A stretch of 64,000 nt of DNA from Chrysomallon squamiferum (GCA_012295275.1 CM022673.1:10620288-10684287), one strand, 5' to 3'. Numbered from the stretch's first letter, positions 36,487 to 49,709 are shown. Numbers and translations: made by a program. Notes: generated by a model from the sequence alone, not told the origin.

Positions 36487-37731
36487 ATGGGTCGAACAGA
36501 AAAAAACGCTTCTTCCAAAAACCCAACAACTCAAAATTCCAACTCACCAGCTGAGGTGGTTGTTAACAAAATGAGTGCGCATAGACTGCATAAACTGCTA
36601 ACGTCTAAAATATATCGTGGGCTTTGCACCGAGGTAGTTCTGGAATCGCCATGCTTTCAGTTGGGTCCCACGGGAGAAATTATTCGTCACGTTCATATTG
36701 GCGTGACGAAGAGAGAATTTATTATAGCACACCAAACTATTCGCGATGTTAGGGAGTATCCTGAGTTAATGAGTAACCCCAACGTAGATTTGGACTTGGA
36801 AGGATTTGAATTACTATGCTGCGTACCACTAGCCATGACACATTTCTCATTATGGGATGATCGATCATGTAGGATTGCTATATGCACGGACATGGGCAGT
36901 TCATACTATTTTGAAATGTGTAATGTGATCGACGGATCTGATGACCGCTGGGCTGCATGGAGAGAGTACATATCAAAGAAAGGCGATAACTTTTCTGACT
37001 TTGGCTATAAATCGTGGCAGATATATCAGAGCGATTCCGACAAGACACGACGTGTAGATTATTCCAACGTCAAGTTTCTAAAGAGGCCGGCAGCTCTCTG
37101 TTTGGTGGAATCAGTTGGCACACAGGCATGCGAGGATTTTGACTACTTCCAAGAAAATCAGAAATTTTCGTTACATTACGATCATTTACACTTACATGAA
37201 GCGATGCTGAAAGCTCTCGAGGGCTCCTCGTTATGGGATATGACGTCAGCGCTGTACACGTCTATTCCAGATCTGCAGTTTATTGGCAAGTCGCGTCAAG
37301 TGATTCAAGTAGCTTCTGATTTATCACTAACTGAAAGCAAGGACGAACAAAAAATAAGAAAACACAGCACAAAAGGCAGCAAATCTGAAAATGATTTAGT
37401 AGTACGGCACAAAACATCAGGGAAGCCAATAGAATGCTGGAAAAATCGTATATTTTACCTGCTCCTACAAATTGACTCTGAGAACGCCTCTACACAAGTA
37501 TCCGTTTTATTTCCTGACTGGAATATGTCTGAACAGAGTCTGAGGGAATATACCAAGGTAAAATAAAATAATATAAATAGAGTCGTAAACATTTAAGTAG
37601 GAAATACTTAAGTTAAAAAAAAAAAAAATAATAATAAAACAAAATAAAACAAATTAAATGGAAACTTGCATATCGATTCGTTGCTAATTTCCCTACTAAA
37701 TATGCTTTTTGTAGGCTTAACAAAGGATAAG

Positions 37732-37765
<34 letters not shown>

Positions 37766-38215
37766 AGAAAGAAAAGAAAAAGAAAAACGTATTGAAATTC
37801 GGCCAAGTAGAAGATGTTCCCCGCTTCATCTCGGTTATATTGAAACCAAGAAAAACCATGTCATCGTTGAATTCGCCCAGATTACTACCTTAGCAGCTAG
37901 CCAACAACACGTTTTGATAAAATAAACGAATCATTTGTCACAAGAGAAAGTATGCGTTCGCAAATCACTTCTCTGTGGCGCACCAGCTACATGTCGACAG
38001 TTTATCATCACATCCTTCTCACATAATTACAGCACAAAAAATATAAACACACACATATACAGACTGACCATTAATTTTTTTTTCAAAGTCAATAAAACTG
38101 AAGTTTGACTTCTCCAACGCCCGCGTAGCAGCAGTTGATAAATAAAATAACAACGTGTCATCAGTATTAGAAGCGGTCAGTTTCAAAACAAAGTTGGACG
38201 AAAATAAATTAATAG

Positions 38216-38246
<31 letters not shown>

Positions 38247-38700
38247 AAAGAAAACAAATAAATACAAATATAATTTAAATTGAAAACAAGTTTTAAAAAA
38301 ATTAATAAGAAATAAAAGAACAGAACAATAAAAAAAAAAAAAAAAAAGATGAAGAAGAAGAAAAACCCGTTAATTCAACACGAAATCCTTGATTCATAGT
38401 TCTGAAACGTTTATTAAAATTTTCGTTTCTACCGTTGCTGCTGCTACTACTACAACCACTGCTATTTATTTGTTAGAGGTACATACAGATTTAGGCTTAT
38501 TTAAATATATCTAACATTATACAGCCAAAGATATATATTTCTTTCATTTGCTAGTTTTTAAAATTCAAATATATGCATTTTATTTCTTTCGTTTTTCTTC
38601 ATTTATTTGTTTATTTTTCTATTTCAGATATGGCAGGCGCGGTCAAAACGCCAGTTAAATAAAGCACCCTTAAGGTAATTTAAACAAATTAAGGAATATA

Positions 38701-38776
<76 letters not shown>

Positions 38777-39046
38777 ACTGACAAAATGTTACTACTAATA
38801 AGCTTGCTGGGTTTAATAGATAACGAATTTATTATTATCAAAAAATCCATTAATTTGAAAAGAACAATATAAACACATACGTATTTTTAACCTTTTTCGT
38901 CCTCATGGGGACCATCGTCTTATAAATAGTGCATGAATTATTCCCCTTGTATTGATTTTGACGTAAGGGGCCAGAATTAGCAGCATTGAAAAGTTAATTT
39001 ACTTAGATAATTGGTTAAATCATACATACTGGTTTATATTAGGCCT

Positions 39047-39081
<35 letters not shown>

Positions 39082-40362
39082 AAAAAAAAAAAAATATATA
39101 TATACGGGTAAACAAATCCATGCAGTTGTGAACTACCCTTCAATGTTTAATACCAATCACAGTTTTTCAGATTTACCTATAATAGGTTTTCTGGATACCG
39201 CAACAATAGGGGGAGAACAAAAAAAAAAAAAAATAAAAATAAAAAATAGAAATAGAAAAATATAAAAATAAACAAAACAAACAAATAATAATGATGATAA
39301 TAATATAAATAAATAAATAATTAAATAAATAAATAATAGAAAATAAATAATAATCAGTGAATGTCCAAACTTGGAATACTATAAAATAGTATGGGGTTAT
39401 TGATAAAGGATTATTGATTAATCAGTTTAAGAATTGCATTAAGATTGAATATATGTCAACACAAAAAAAAAACCCCAAAAACAACAACTAATAATTAAAA
39501 AAAAAACTAGAAAGAAATTGTATGTATGTATTTGTTTATACATATATTTAATTATTATTTTTTTTTTTTTAAATTGTTTTACATAGTTTCCAACCAGTAG
39601 AAAGTTTGTCTTTGGATGATATTCATCCTATAATAGACATACTGGATGACAGTGGTCATGCGAAAAGTAAGTAGTCTCTCTCCCTATCTCTCTGTCTCTT
39701 TGTCTCTGTGTCTTCTTTCTCTAATACATTTTTCAAGTTAAATTATAAACAGATTCAGTTATTTATATTTAGCTCTGATCTCTGTATCAAAATTATTTAA
39801 TAATGTAATTAAAAAAAAAAAAAAATTGGAAAATTGTAAATATTATATGCTAAATAGATAGACAGACATACATATTGATAAAACAAAACATGGATGCATT
39901 TAAAAAAACCCAACTAACAACATCATCATTAAATATAAACTATATACATTAATTTTCTATGTAAAATATTACAAAATTTTAAATATGTTTTACAGCATAT
40001 CCAAGAACTCGCCATCGAAGACGTCATGTTTCAAAGAGAGGTCTCTCTACTCGAGTGCTGGGAGTTTTCAAAACTCGATCAGCAAGAAGGTACTTATTTA
40101 TCTTTTCTTTTCTCCAGTTAACCATTTCAAAGATTTTAAATATACTTACATATAGAACCATTGTTGTTGTTGTTACAGAGAGAAAAATTGTTTTCAGGTT
40201 TTTATTTATCCTAGGATGGGGTGTTCTGTTTATGTAAGCTTATGTGCTTGTGAGAAATATATAAAAACAGAGATATCCAGAACATTAATTTTGGAAACCA
40301 GCCATTTTAATGTTATGTTATTGGTTGACAACCTGCTTGCCAATATTTGAAAAGCCTAGAAA

Positions 40363-40396
<34 letters not shown>

Positions 40397-40855
40397 AAGG
40401 TGATGGAGGGTATCAAGCATAACTTATGTAAATAATTATTACAGGAAAATATATATAGATTTTGTTACAATTTTATTTTGAATGTTTATCTTACAAATAC
40501 ATTATTTTGACTTTTAATTTGGTTTGTGGCTGAACATTTTGTTAAGAGATGGTTCAGATATGATATTTAGGTAGTAAATGAAATAAGAAGGGATAATAAT
40601 TATGCCATTATTTATGTCAGTGATGACGATGATTATGATGGTAACAATATTGAAAAAAATATCCAATACCCCACCTCAGTATAAGTTAGTATGCTTTAGG
40701 AGAGTTAACTGTCTTAAAGACATCCCACAATAATATGACATAAATCTGAAATTCAAACTTTGTCACTGAAATAAAATAAAAATTATGTTCCAGCCCTTAA
40801 TATTTCTGAGATGTTTTATTATTAATCTTATTACTGATATTGTTATTGTTATATG

Positions 40856-40894
<39 letters not shown>

Positions 40895-40950
40895 GTTGTT
40901 ATTGTTGTTGTTATTGTTGCTGTTATTGTTACTGTTGTTATTATTATTAC

Positions 40951-40999
<49 letters not shown>

Positions 41000-41188
41000 G
41001 TCAGTGTTTGTTGTAGATGTTGTCATAGTACTTATTTTAAATTTATTTTTGCAGGTTAAATCCACAATTAGAAGATTTTCCAACTAATCAGATTGCAAAT
41101 GAACTCACATTGATGGCCTCTGACGTGTTGCTGGTTGTCACAGAGGAGGATGTAATGGCTTACCAGTGTGGCACTCATTTGGTATTTA

Positions 41189-41239
<51 letters not shown>

Positions 41240-44155
41240 TTTTTGTTAATATAGTAGTAGTATAATAGTAATAATAGTAATGATAAGAATACTAATAATG
41301 CTTATAATGATAATAATAACAATTGCAGTGATAGTGATAGTAATAATAGTAAAAATAATAATAAATAAAATAGGAATAATAATAGTAATAGTTATAATAA
41401 TGATAGCAATAATAATAATAATAATCATAATCATACTACTACAACCACTACTACTAATAATAATATCACTACTAGTGCAACTACTTTGTTACCTTCTCAT
41501 CATAAAAATATATATATATATATATCTGTTAGATGTCAAACAGTAATAATAATAACAATAATAATAATAATAATGATAATAATAATAAGTAGAGTATTAA
41601 TAATAATGGTAATTAAAAATTAATAATAATAAAAAGTAAAGATAAAAAGTAAACTAAATATGAAATATAAATAAGTTTGGGTTATTAAATTTGGTCAATT
41701 GTTTCAGAATGATCTATACAGATTGAAGGGTCTTACAAACTATTCAGAAAATGTTGTCAGGTTTGTTGTCAATGAAGTTCTCTCAGGAGAAAATCCCAAA
41801 GATCAAGCCAGAATTATTCGATACTGTTTAAAAGTTAGTATGTTTTTAATTTCTCTCTTTTTCTTTTCTTTTTTATCTAATGGGTGTGGCTGAGAAACAA
41901 AATAAAAAATATTTAGTTTGGATGAAATATAAAAGATTTTTAACTTTGTCTCGAATGAGAAAATCTTTGACAAAATTATAACTGCTGTATCAGTTAGTTT
42001 TTCTTAATCTGCATGTAAAATATTATGTTAAAAGAAAATAAGAAAAAAGGCAACCATTATGAATCTTAATGTACTGACTTTCAGCACTATATTATAGATT
42101 TTCAAGAAATCGAGACAACAACGAGAAACAAGATCAAAATATATTCAACCATTTTGTTGTATAAATTGGAATTTTTTATTTTTCCAGGTTGGAGAACATT
42201 GCCAGAATTTACAAAATCTTCTCACACTGGCTTGCATTCTGAAGAGTTTGTATTCAGTAGCAGTCTCCAGACTCACAGAGACATGGAATGTTTTCAGACA
42301 GGAGTACATAGATGCTTACAGGTTAGAATGAGAAAAACACTGATAAACATGCATTATGTATCTTTCAAACTGATAAAATATAGATGTGTTGATGTGCATA
42401 TATATTGCTGGATCAGTTCTCCTTAGAACATCCACTGTGCTTTTTTCTCATTGCACCCAGCACCCATAATGTGTTTATCAAAGACTATGGGATGGTCTCT
42501 TAGATAATCAATAAGGGTAACTCATTGAGTTGAAGAAGGTTTTCACTGTTGTACCATTATTAATAAACAGTAGTTATATATTACACATAGAAATTATTAA
42601 CTATAAGATCTGTCATTAAACAAAAATTAGGTTATACCTTTCTAAATGCCATCTCTGTCAAAGCAGAATATCTTTTTAGTGTTTTTTTATGTTTATTTTT
42701 CATTTAAAGAACCATGTTTTCATGTTTTTCAGGAAATTTAAAGAAATGACACAGATATTCAGTCCACAAAATCACTTTAAAGACTATGCTGAAGTATATG
42801 CTGTTATTTGTGAATCTGATTTGCCATACTTGCCATGGTTTGACCATTTCCTTTGGCATTCGTATTACGTTTTTTCAAAGAACGTTGCTACAGATGTTGA
42901 CAAAACTCAGACCCTTACCAAACAATATCTGGCTGATACACGGTCCCTGAAGCGGGGGAAGATGTCCACCTTCAGCAGATTGATATGCTGTATTTCTGAT
43001 GCTGATTCCGAAGTGGACCTCAAGATGCCCTTGTCGTCAGTGACTAAGATGGAAAATATCGAGTCAAACAGCAAAAAGAACAATAAGTCCTTCTCAAAGA
43101 AAGTTACTTGCTGTGTCAACAGGATCCCAAGTGAGGTAATTCTCTCTGTGAACAGTTCCGAGACAGTGACGGCATCTTCAGAAATCAAACTGTTTGTAAG
43201 TCCAGACAAGCACGTTTCAGAGATAAACATAGCAGCCATTTTGTCCGATGATGAAATATCTAGCTTAAACATGAACAGTGAAGGATGCAAGAAAGTTCAA
43301 AATTCCTCTCGCAAACGTTTCTCCAAATCGGAATCTAACATTGATTACAGATGTAAAAAGGAAAACAACCAGTCCTTGAACTCGGTGCAGTGGTCTGAAT
43401 TCCAGGATGTGGCGTTGGACGATTCTGATGAAGAAGTAGACAACATCTGTCTGCAGTCTGTGAATGGTAACAACGCACAGACTCGGGATCTGGACACTAG
43501 TAAAGTGAGATTAAACACTCGACGTCTTGAAGAGAAGGAAGTTGATAAAAATCAGGTGGTTACAAAAGCGTACGACAACCCACCTCAAGATGTCACACCA
43601 AAACAGGATGCTCCGTCCTCCAACACGTCTCACAGATTCAAAATAATGAGGAAACCAATAATCAGGCTGGAGGAGAAGTCACCAGAAGTACCAGTGAATG
43701 AAATCACTAAAAACACGGTCTCGCTAGTAACATCAAAAAGCAGTCCAACTATGACTGGGCGAAATATAAATGATAAAAAAGAAAGACCAAGGAAGCCATG
43801 CTCAACTGAACTTTCTAGCCTAGCACATCTCGAAGGAGACAATGCACAGGAAGGGACACAGGGAGCTGGGGAAGAAAATCCAGAAATTCTTGAGCTTAAA
43901 CCTGAGGTGATGACCCCCAGTTCAATCAAGTGTAATGTGTGTTGTAGAGAAATGTGTATGTATGGAGCAACTGCTATTGGTGAGTTGTTGCAGATGCAAC
44001 TTGCAGCATTGAAGTATGCCATGAAATCAAACACCACTGCAAGAGCCTACATCACCAGACCCATTCCAAACAGCTACCAGCTGTTACAGATGTCTCTAAG
44101 GCAAAAGCCACCACCAAAGAATGATTTTAAAAAAAAGTCAAGAAGTGAAAAATAA
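36487..44155 (+). CDS. GARIN-type domain fused to a Ras-family GEF domain
   Basis: Eight exons: 36487-37557, 38628-38674, 39587-39666, 39996-40089, 41055-41181, 41708-41833, 42188-42321 and 42733-44155. All phases are compatible and give 1033 residues. Exon 1 encodes a GARIN/FAM71-type RAB2-binding domain (about 30-165: LHKLLTSKIYRGLCTEVVLE, CVPLAMTHFSLWDDRSCRIA, SYYFEMC, WAAWREYI). Exon 4 is strongly basic (TRHRRRHVSKRGLSTRV). Exons 5-8 encode a CDC25-homology RasGEF domain (about 435-610) with ANELTLMASDVL, LTNYSENVVRFVVNEVLSGE, NPKDQARIIRYC, QNLQNLLTLACILKSLYSVA, VSRLTETW, FSPQNHFKDYAEV and LPYLPWFDHFL. The usual PCVPFLG motif is altered to PYLPWFD and no REM domain precedes it, so exchange activity is uncertain. 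The last 420 residues are disordered, with paired cysteines (LICCIS, VTCCVN) and a CNVCCREMC motif near the end. The two domains share one frame through good splice sites. Confidence 0.82.
37558..38627 (+). other. First intron of the GARIN-RasGEF gene
   Basis: Mostly poly-A runs and (AAAT)n. The minus-strand ORF around 38019-38267 is a translation of AAAT repeats. No conserved exon is seen between the phase-0 donor at 37558 and the acceptor before 38628. Confidence 0.7.
38701..38773. repeat. (ATT)n microsatellite, about 73 bp
   Basis: An uninterrupted ATT trinucleotide run beginning about 26 bases after the donor of exon 38628-38674. Confidence 0.95.
40856..40999. repeat. Paired (AAT)n and (ATT)n tracts upstream of exon 41055
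   Basis: (AAT)n at about 40856-40893 is followed, after a GTT-rich spacer, by (ATT)n at about 40937-40999. The two are mutually complementary and end about 55 bases before the RasGEF exon 41055-41181. A further (AAT)n tract follows that exon at 41190-41238. Confidence 0.9.
41190..41238. repeat. (AAT)n microsatellite just after the exon 41055-41181 donor
   Basis: The tract starts nine bases after the exon end and is complementary to the (ATT)n tract at 40937-40999 on the other side of the exon. Further imperfect AAT-rich sequence continues to about 41630. Confidence 0.92.
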
Positions 44156-46420
44156 CTTTTTTTTTTACATGATATTAATTTACTTTCAATTTCTCAGGGA
44201 TGCTTTTTTGGATTTTGAACATTTTACCATTAGAATCAAACAGTTAACATCTAGAGAGTTTTAGATAAAAATTACTCAGTGTGATTTCAGATTTCTTCTA
44301 TATAAAAAGAATTTTGAAATAATGGTGGTATCGTCTTCAAAACTGGTGTTTCTGAGGTTTGAAATTTAGAAATTTTGCATTTTTTTTAATTTCTAAAAAA
44401 AAATTTTATTCTTATGAAAAAATCTGACATTCTTTGTTTTGAGTTTAGAAAATAGTTTTCTTTTTTCTAATATTCACATATGTATATCATTTCATGTTTT
44501 AATATACATATTAGTAAATTATTTTGTCAAGTTTCATTATATTAAAAATAATTCAAATAAATAATTAAGATTTATTACTTTTGGTGGAAATATTTTCAAT
44601 GTTGGAGTTTTATATGTACTGTACAGGAATTTTCATATATTGTACTGTTTTTTGTACATTGGAAATTTTTTTTTTAAATGCATATTTATTGTTTAATTTT
44701 TTTTATGTGTACTGAAGTGGATCTTTCATATTCAAGATATAATCATGTTTTGGAGAAATTTGGGAAAGGTTTTGTTTATATTGTTTGGCTCAATTTATAT
44801 TTTTGATCATGAGTTTTAAAAAAAAAAAATTGTAGTTTAATATTGCTTGTTGTTTATCTTTGGATTTGAGAATTTTTGTTATTTTATTTTTGTGAATGTG
44901 TTAAAAAGAGTGCATTTAAGCAAATGGTTTGACAAGTAGCTTCTTAAGAAGAAACATAACAGTGAAAATGGCAAAATTAGTTTTTTTTGTTTTTTGTGAT
45001 TTTTTTCCAGCAAAAGGACACAATCTGGATAAAAGATTTGATAGGATTTTTTTGGTTATCAAATCACTGCATTTAGATTTTTCCTTTTATTATTTGTGCA
45101 TATTTATTTTTATATAAATTTTCTCCACTACCTTTTGTATTTTTTCTTTAATTTTTTATAATTATTTTCCATTTTTATTTCAATATTTATCATAATTTTA
45201 ATTTTTGGTTTGTTTTTGAACCTTTATTGTTTCATTTTTTATTTTTCAATCTGATTTTAAAAGCTTTGTTTTCGTTTTTAAAATTTTTATTTAAATTTGT
45301 TTGTAAAATTTAAAAATTACAGCCTTTTGTTATTAATTGTGCAAAATAACACACCTTAAGATAAGGTATAGTTTCTAATTGATGAGGAATAACTTTAGTT
45401 ATATAATACTAAATGGTATTTACTGGTTAAATAGGAATGACACTCAAGATAATATATGTTAGGTGTACCAGTGGAAGTCTATATACTTGTATATACATCA
45501 TAAACTTTTTTCATTGCAAATTTAAAAAAACTTAGAAAAAAAATAAAATAAATAAAAAAAAAAAAATAAATTAAAATTTTCTTTAAAAAAAACATTTTTT
45601 ATTTACTTCATATTGTTTTTATTTTATTTATAGATCTGCTAGAGTAGGAAAAGTAAATAAAAAAATAATAAAAATATATAAAAATAATAATAAAAATAAT
45701 TTATGTTCTTTCTTTTTTTTTTTTAAATTATTTATTCCCTTGCAAAATGGTAATAAAAAAAAAAAAGTTTTCTTTTAACAAAATCACAATATTTATTAAT
45801 AATATTTTATTTAATTGATATTGTTTATATTTTATTTATAGATCTGCTAGAGTAGGAAAATTAAATAAAAAAATAATAAAAATATATAAAAATAATAAAA
45901 TAATTTATGTTTTTGTTTTTTTAAATTTTATTTATTTATTCTCTTGCAAAATGGTAATTAAAAAAAAAAAAAAAAAAAAAAAAGTTTTCATTTAACAAAA
46001 CCAGTATTTATTATTTACTTATCTTTGGTTTGGTTTGATTTGATTTGAAAAAAAAAAAAAAAAAAGGCCTGTTAACAATAGGAAAAATAAATAACAAATA
46101 TATAAAAATATATATAAATAATCACAAAAATATTTATTTTTAGTAGATGTCTTTTTGTTATGCATTAACTGGTGGGGAGCTTTTAAACTTTGTTTTAACT
46201 TTCCATTTAAAAAAAAAAAAGAAATCATAAATTAAAAAAAACAGGCCTACTTACAATAATTGTTATTACCATGATAATAATTTATTAATTGGTATATATT
46301 GCATTATTTTTAATTTCATTACACGCAATTTTGTTTTAAGACTCATGTATGTACCTTTGCTTCAAATACTTTTTTATCCTTAATAAAAATATATTTTGTA
46401 TTTATTTTAATTAATGTTTT
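44156..46420 (+). other. 3' UTR and downstream flank of the GARIN-RasGEF gene
   Basis: T-rich non-coding sequence. A candidate AATAAA signal lies at 44556-44561 and others follow (for example near 46381), so the UTR end is unclear. A 208-bp tandem duplication is included. Confidence 0.55.
45600..46150. repeat. Tandem duplication, period 208 bp, 2-3 copies
   Basis: TAGATCTGCTAGAGTAGGAA occurs at 45631 and 45839, followed in both by the same AAATAAAAAAATAATAAAAA stretch and then ATTTATGTT and TGCAAAATGGTAAT. A third, decayed copy is suggested near 46065-46140. The block lies downstream of the RasGEF stop. Confidence 0.8.
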
Positions 46421-47132
46421 TGTTAGTGATACAGAAGAAATTGGATTTTATTTTTCATTTTATAATCATTATTTGAATTTTCTTTTGTTTTCTTTTTTGT
46501 AAATAGGTACTTGATTATAGATTATAGATCACCTGTGATATGGATATCTGAATTTTATTTTTTGATCGAGTTTATCAGGGTTTTTTAATATTTTTTCTGA
46601 TTTTCTTGCAAAAAGTGGTAGCAAGATTTTAAAAAAATATATAATATTGTTCATTAAAGCTGAAAGATGTTCTATATGATTTAAAAAAATTGTTTTGTTG
46701 TTGTTTTTTTTTCACCATTAAAGTTCATAATTTCATTGTTTTATTATTATTATTTTTTTTTCAATATTGGTTTGATGTTATTTTTCTTGTTAGATTTAGT
46801 TTAGAAAATGTCTTATTAAGACAAAGGTCATGTACTGTTCATTGGAGTGGGAAATAGAAGCGATTAAGCAATATAATTATTTTGCAACAATAAAAAGCAA
46901 AAATTTATTATTTAATGAATAATGATTATATTTGACGATATCACAATATATTTTAATAATACTTATAAAGTTAATAAAAGTAATTGCAATAAATATTTAA
47001 ATATATAAATATAATACGCAAAAATATTTAAGTCTAAATTAATAAATAACTAAATATAAAAATAAATTTAATAAGACAAAAAATGTCACAAGTAAATAAA
47101 ATGTGCATTCAACACATACACACTTTCTCATG

Positions 47133-47133
<1 letters not shown>

Positions 47134-47226
<93 letters not shown>
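47134..47226. repeat. (CT)n microsatellite, about 93 bp
   Basis: An uninterrupted CT dinucleotide run, third of its kind in the window, followed by a short (CTCA)n. Confidence 0.97.
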
Positions 47227-47228
<2 letters not shown>

Positions 47229-49674
47229 CTCACTCACTCACTCACTAAAGACAACAAAACACAATAATAATGTTTGGGTTTTTAATAGGACAAATTATAC
47301 AGTGATGCAAAAGTCTCTGACACACACACACACAGGCACCCATCCACTCGTGAATTTTTCAGGGAACATCTACATCATGGACATTATGCACACCGTATTT
47401 ACACCATGAGCAAATAAATAGCCAAACATACACTGAGACTTTCTGCTCAGATGCCATATTGCACAAAGGTCATGTCAATAAAAAGGCAATCTACCTGCAT
47501 TAAAAAATAATATACACAATACTGATGTCTAAGAAAAAGAAAATAATCTATTAAAAAAGAATGTCAAATGGGTATGTTTATGGAAGCAAAATGTAATTAT
47601 TATTATTATTATATTACATATTAATTTTAGCCAGTAAACAGAATATTAAACAACAACAAGTTATATATGAAATGGTGACGATAATATACATATAATTACA
47701 AAATCTACAGTGGAAAAAATGATCCTGCATAGATGAGCAAAAAAAGCAAATGTTTCAAAATAAAAATGAAAAAGCACTGACTGATGCTTACACCAATACA
47801 AAATACAGTTCTAAACACTAAATGTGATAGTTATAAAATACGTAATATACATATTGTAAACCTGAATGCAATATTATTAATAAGTAATTATTTCTGTGAT
47901 TAAATTTTAAGACTAAAATATGCAAAAAATAAATAAATAAAATACAATAAAATAAAATTTTAAACATTAAATTAAAAGTAATGCAATTAACGATAATAAA
48001 ATAGATTAAGAAGGAAAAGTTGTTAACTATATCCCACTCCTAGAGATAAAAATGTTTACTAAAAATCATTAATAAAAATTACCAAAGCCCAAAATTTCTA
48101 AACTAAGATTATATGGTACTGCTTTTACTAACCCTCCTTATTAACTGATTAAAATCCATGAACTGTCTAAACCGCTGTTTCCAAACTACATGTCACAATT
48201 TTTTTTTAGTGATACACAACTGCATTAATTAAATAATAAAATAAACTAATATTAAGATTACCACATTTGAAAATTATTAAATTATATTGAGATAATAGAG
48301 TTTTGCATGATGTTTTTAAGATAATATTAAATTTAAGAATTTATTCAAACATAAAAATGGTGGCTATTTGCTAAAATTAGTCATTCTGATTATTTTAGAA
48401 TTCTGGATTCTTATAAAAATGAACACAAAAACATGAAAAGAAAATGTGAGACAGATTTGAAATGAAGAACTGATCAAACATAATTTTAAACTATTATGAG
48501 ATAATTAAATTAAATTATGAGAATTTAAAAAATAATAATAAAAATTGTATTTGAATTATTTATTTTAAATTTATTTTTTACTTTTCATAATGATTATTTT
48601 ATTAGATATTTTATCATTTTTGTAATTACATAAGAACTATTAAACTGAATATATTGACTGTTATTATTTTGTACATTGATTATTACAGTTTGCATAAATA
48701 AAACAACAGTTAAGATAAATTATTATAAATAACAATATCTATCAACAAACAATACAAATAAAATTAAGGAAAAAAAAAAAATATGACAATATTTAAAAGT
48801 AAATAATGACAACATTTCCTTTAATTAATGTTAGGATAATATGGCAGTGATTAACAAAAAGATATATGAGAAAAAATTAAATAATGTAATCACCACCTTG
48901 ACTTACTTAATACTTTAGATGAGAATTTAAAATAAATATAAAACACAGTTTGGTTCAGCTACATTAAAACAACAAATTTCATAACACAAGGAAAATAACT
49001 TTCTTGACAACACACATGTAACTCTTCAGTAACAAAAGGAAGATTATTTTCGTGACAACATTAACTCTTAAATGACAGAAGGGAGATAATTCTCAGCATG
49101 AAAAAAAAAAAAAAAAAAAAAAATAATAATAAAATGCATGCACAGTACCTTGATTTATCAAAAAAGTAGAAAAATACATGAAATGGCAATGCTCGATAAT
49201 GGTCCATGCGTGTTTTATGACATACACTGATAAACGACAAAGTGGTTTAGGTTGGAGATAAATATTAAAATGAAAACTAACATTCACATCTCATTAACAT
49301 AAAACAAAAACATAAAAACAGTATGGCCAACAACAACATTTTACTAAAAAAATAAAAGATATATAAAATATATATATTATTCATACACTAAAATGTCTAT
49401 ACATCTTAAAAATATTTATCATAAACTGATCCTGAAGGGGACATTTATCATATATTTTTATTTTTATTACTGTTTTTTTTTTTTTTTTTTTTCATCTTTA
49501 TAATGAAACTCCTGAAAGGTTTATTTCTTAACAGTTATCTTATACACCCTTTTATCAACCTGAAACATTTATTATCATCATTATTATTATTTTATGTGAA
49601 ATTGAACAAAACTTGCCCATCTTTTTTATGATAATGTTTGACTGTACTTAAAACAGAACTATTTTATAAATAAT

Positions 49675-49709
<35 letters not shown>

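Noticed and set aside
36487-37566. Ending the GARIN-type gene at the in-frame stop 37564-37566
   Set aside because: The ORF stops only two codons past a good donor, and the paralogue at 32266 shares the homology only up to its own donor; splicing onward to 38628 is in phase.
40763-41087. Poly-Asn and poly-Leu/Ile ORFs on both strands
   Set aside because: Translations of AAT/ATT repeats in an intron of the GARIN-RasGEF gene.
42427-42560. Possible SINE remnant in a RasGEF-gene intron
   Set aside because: GGGTAACTCATTGAG and TTTTCACTGTTGTAC recall SINE ends, but no tRNA-like head or second landmark could be found.
47039-47409. Arg-Glu and Ser-Leu repeat ORFs
   Set aside because: Translations of the (CT)n microsatellite at 47134-47226.
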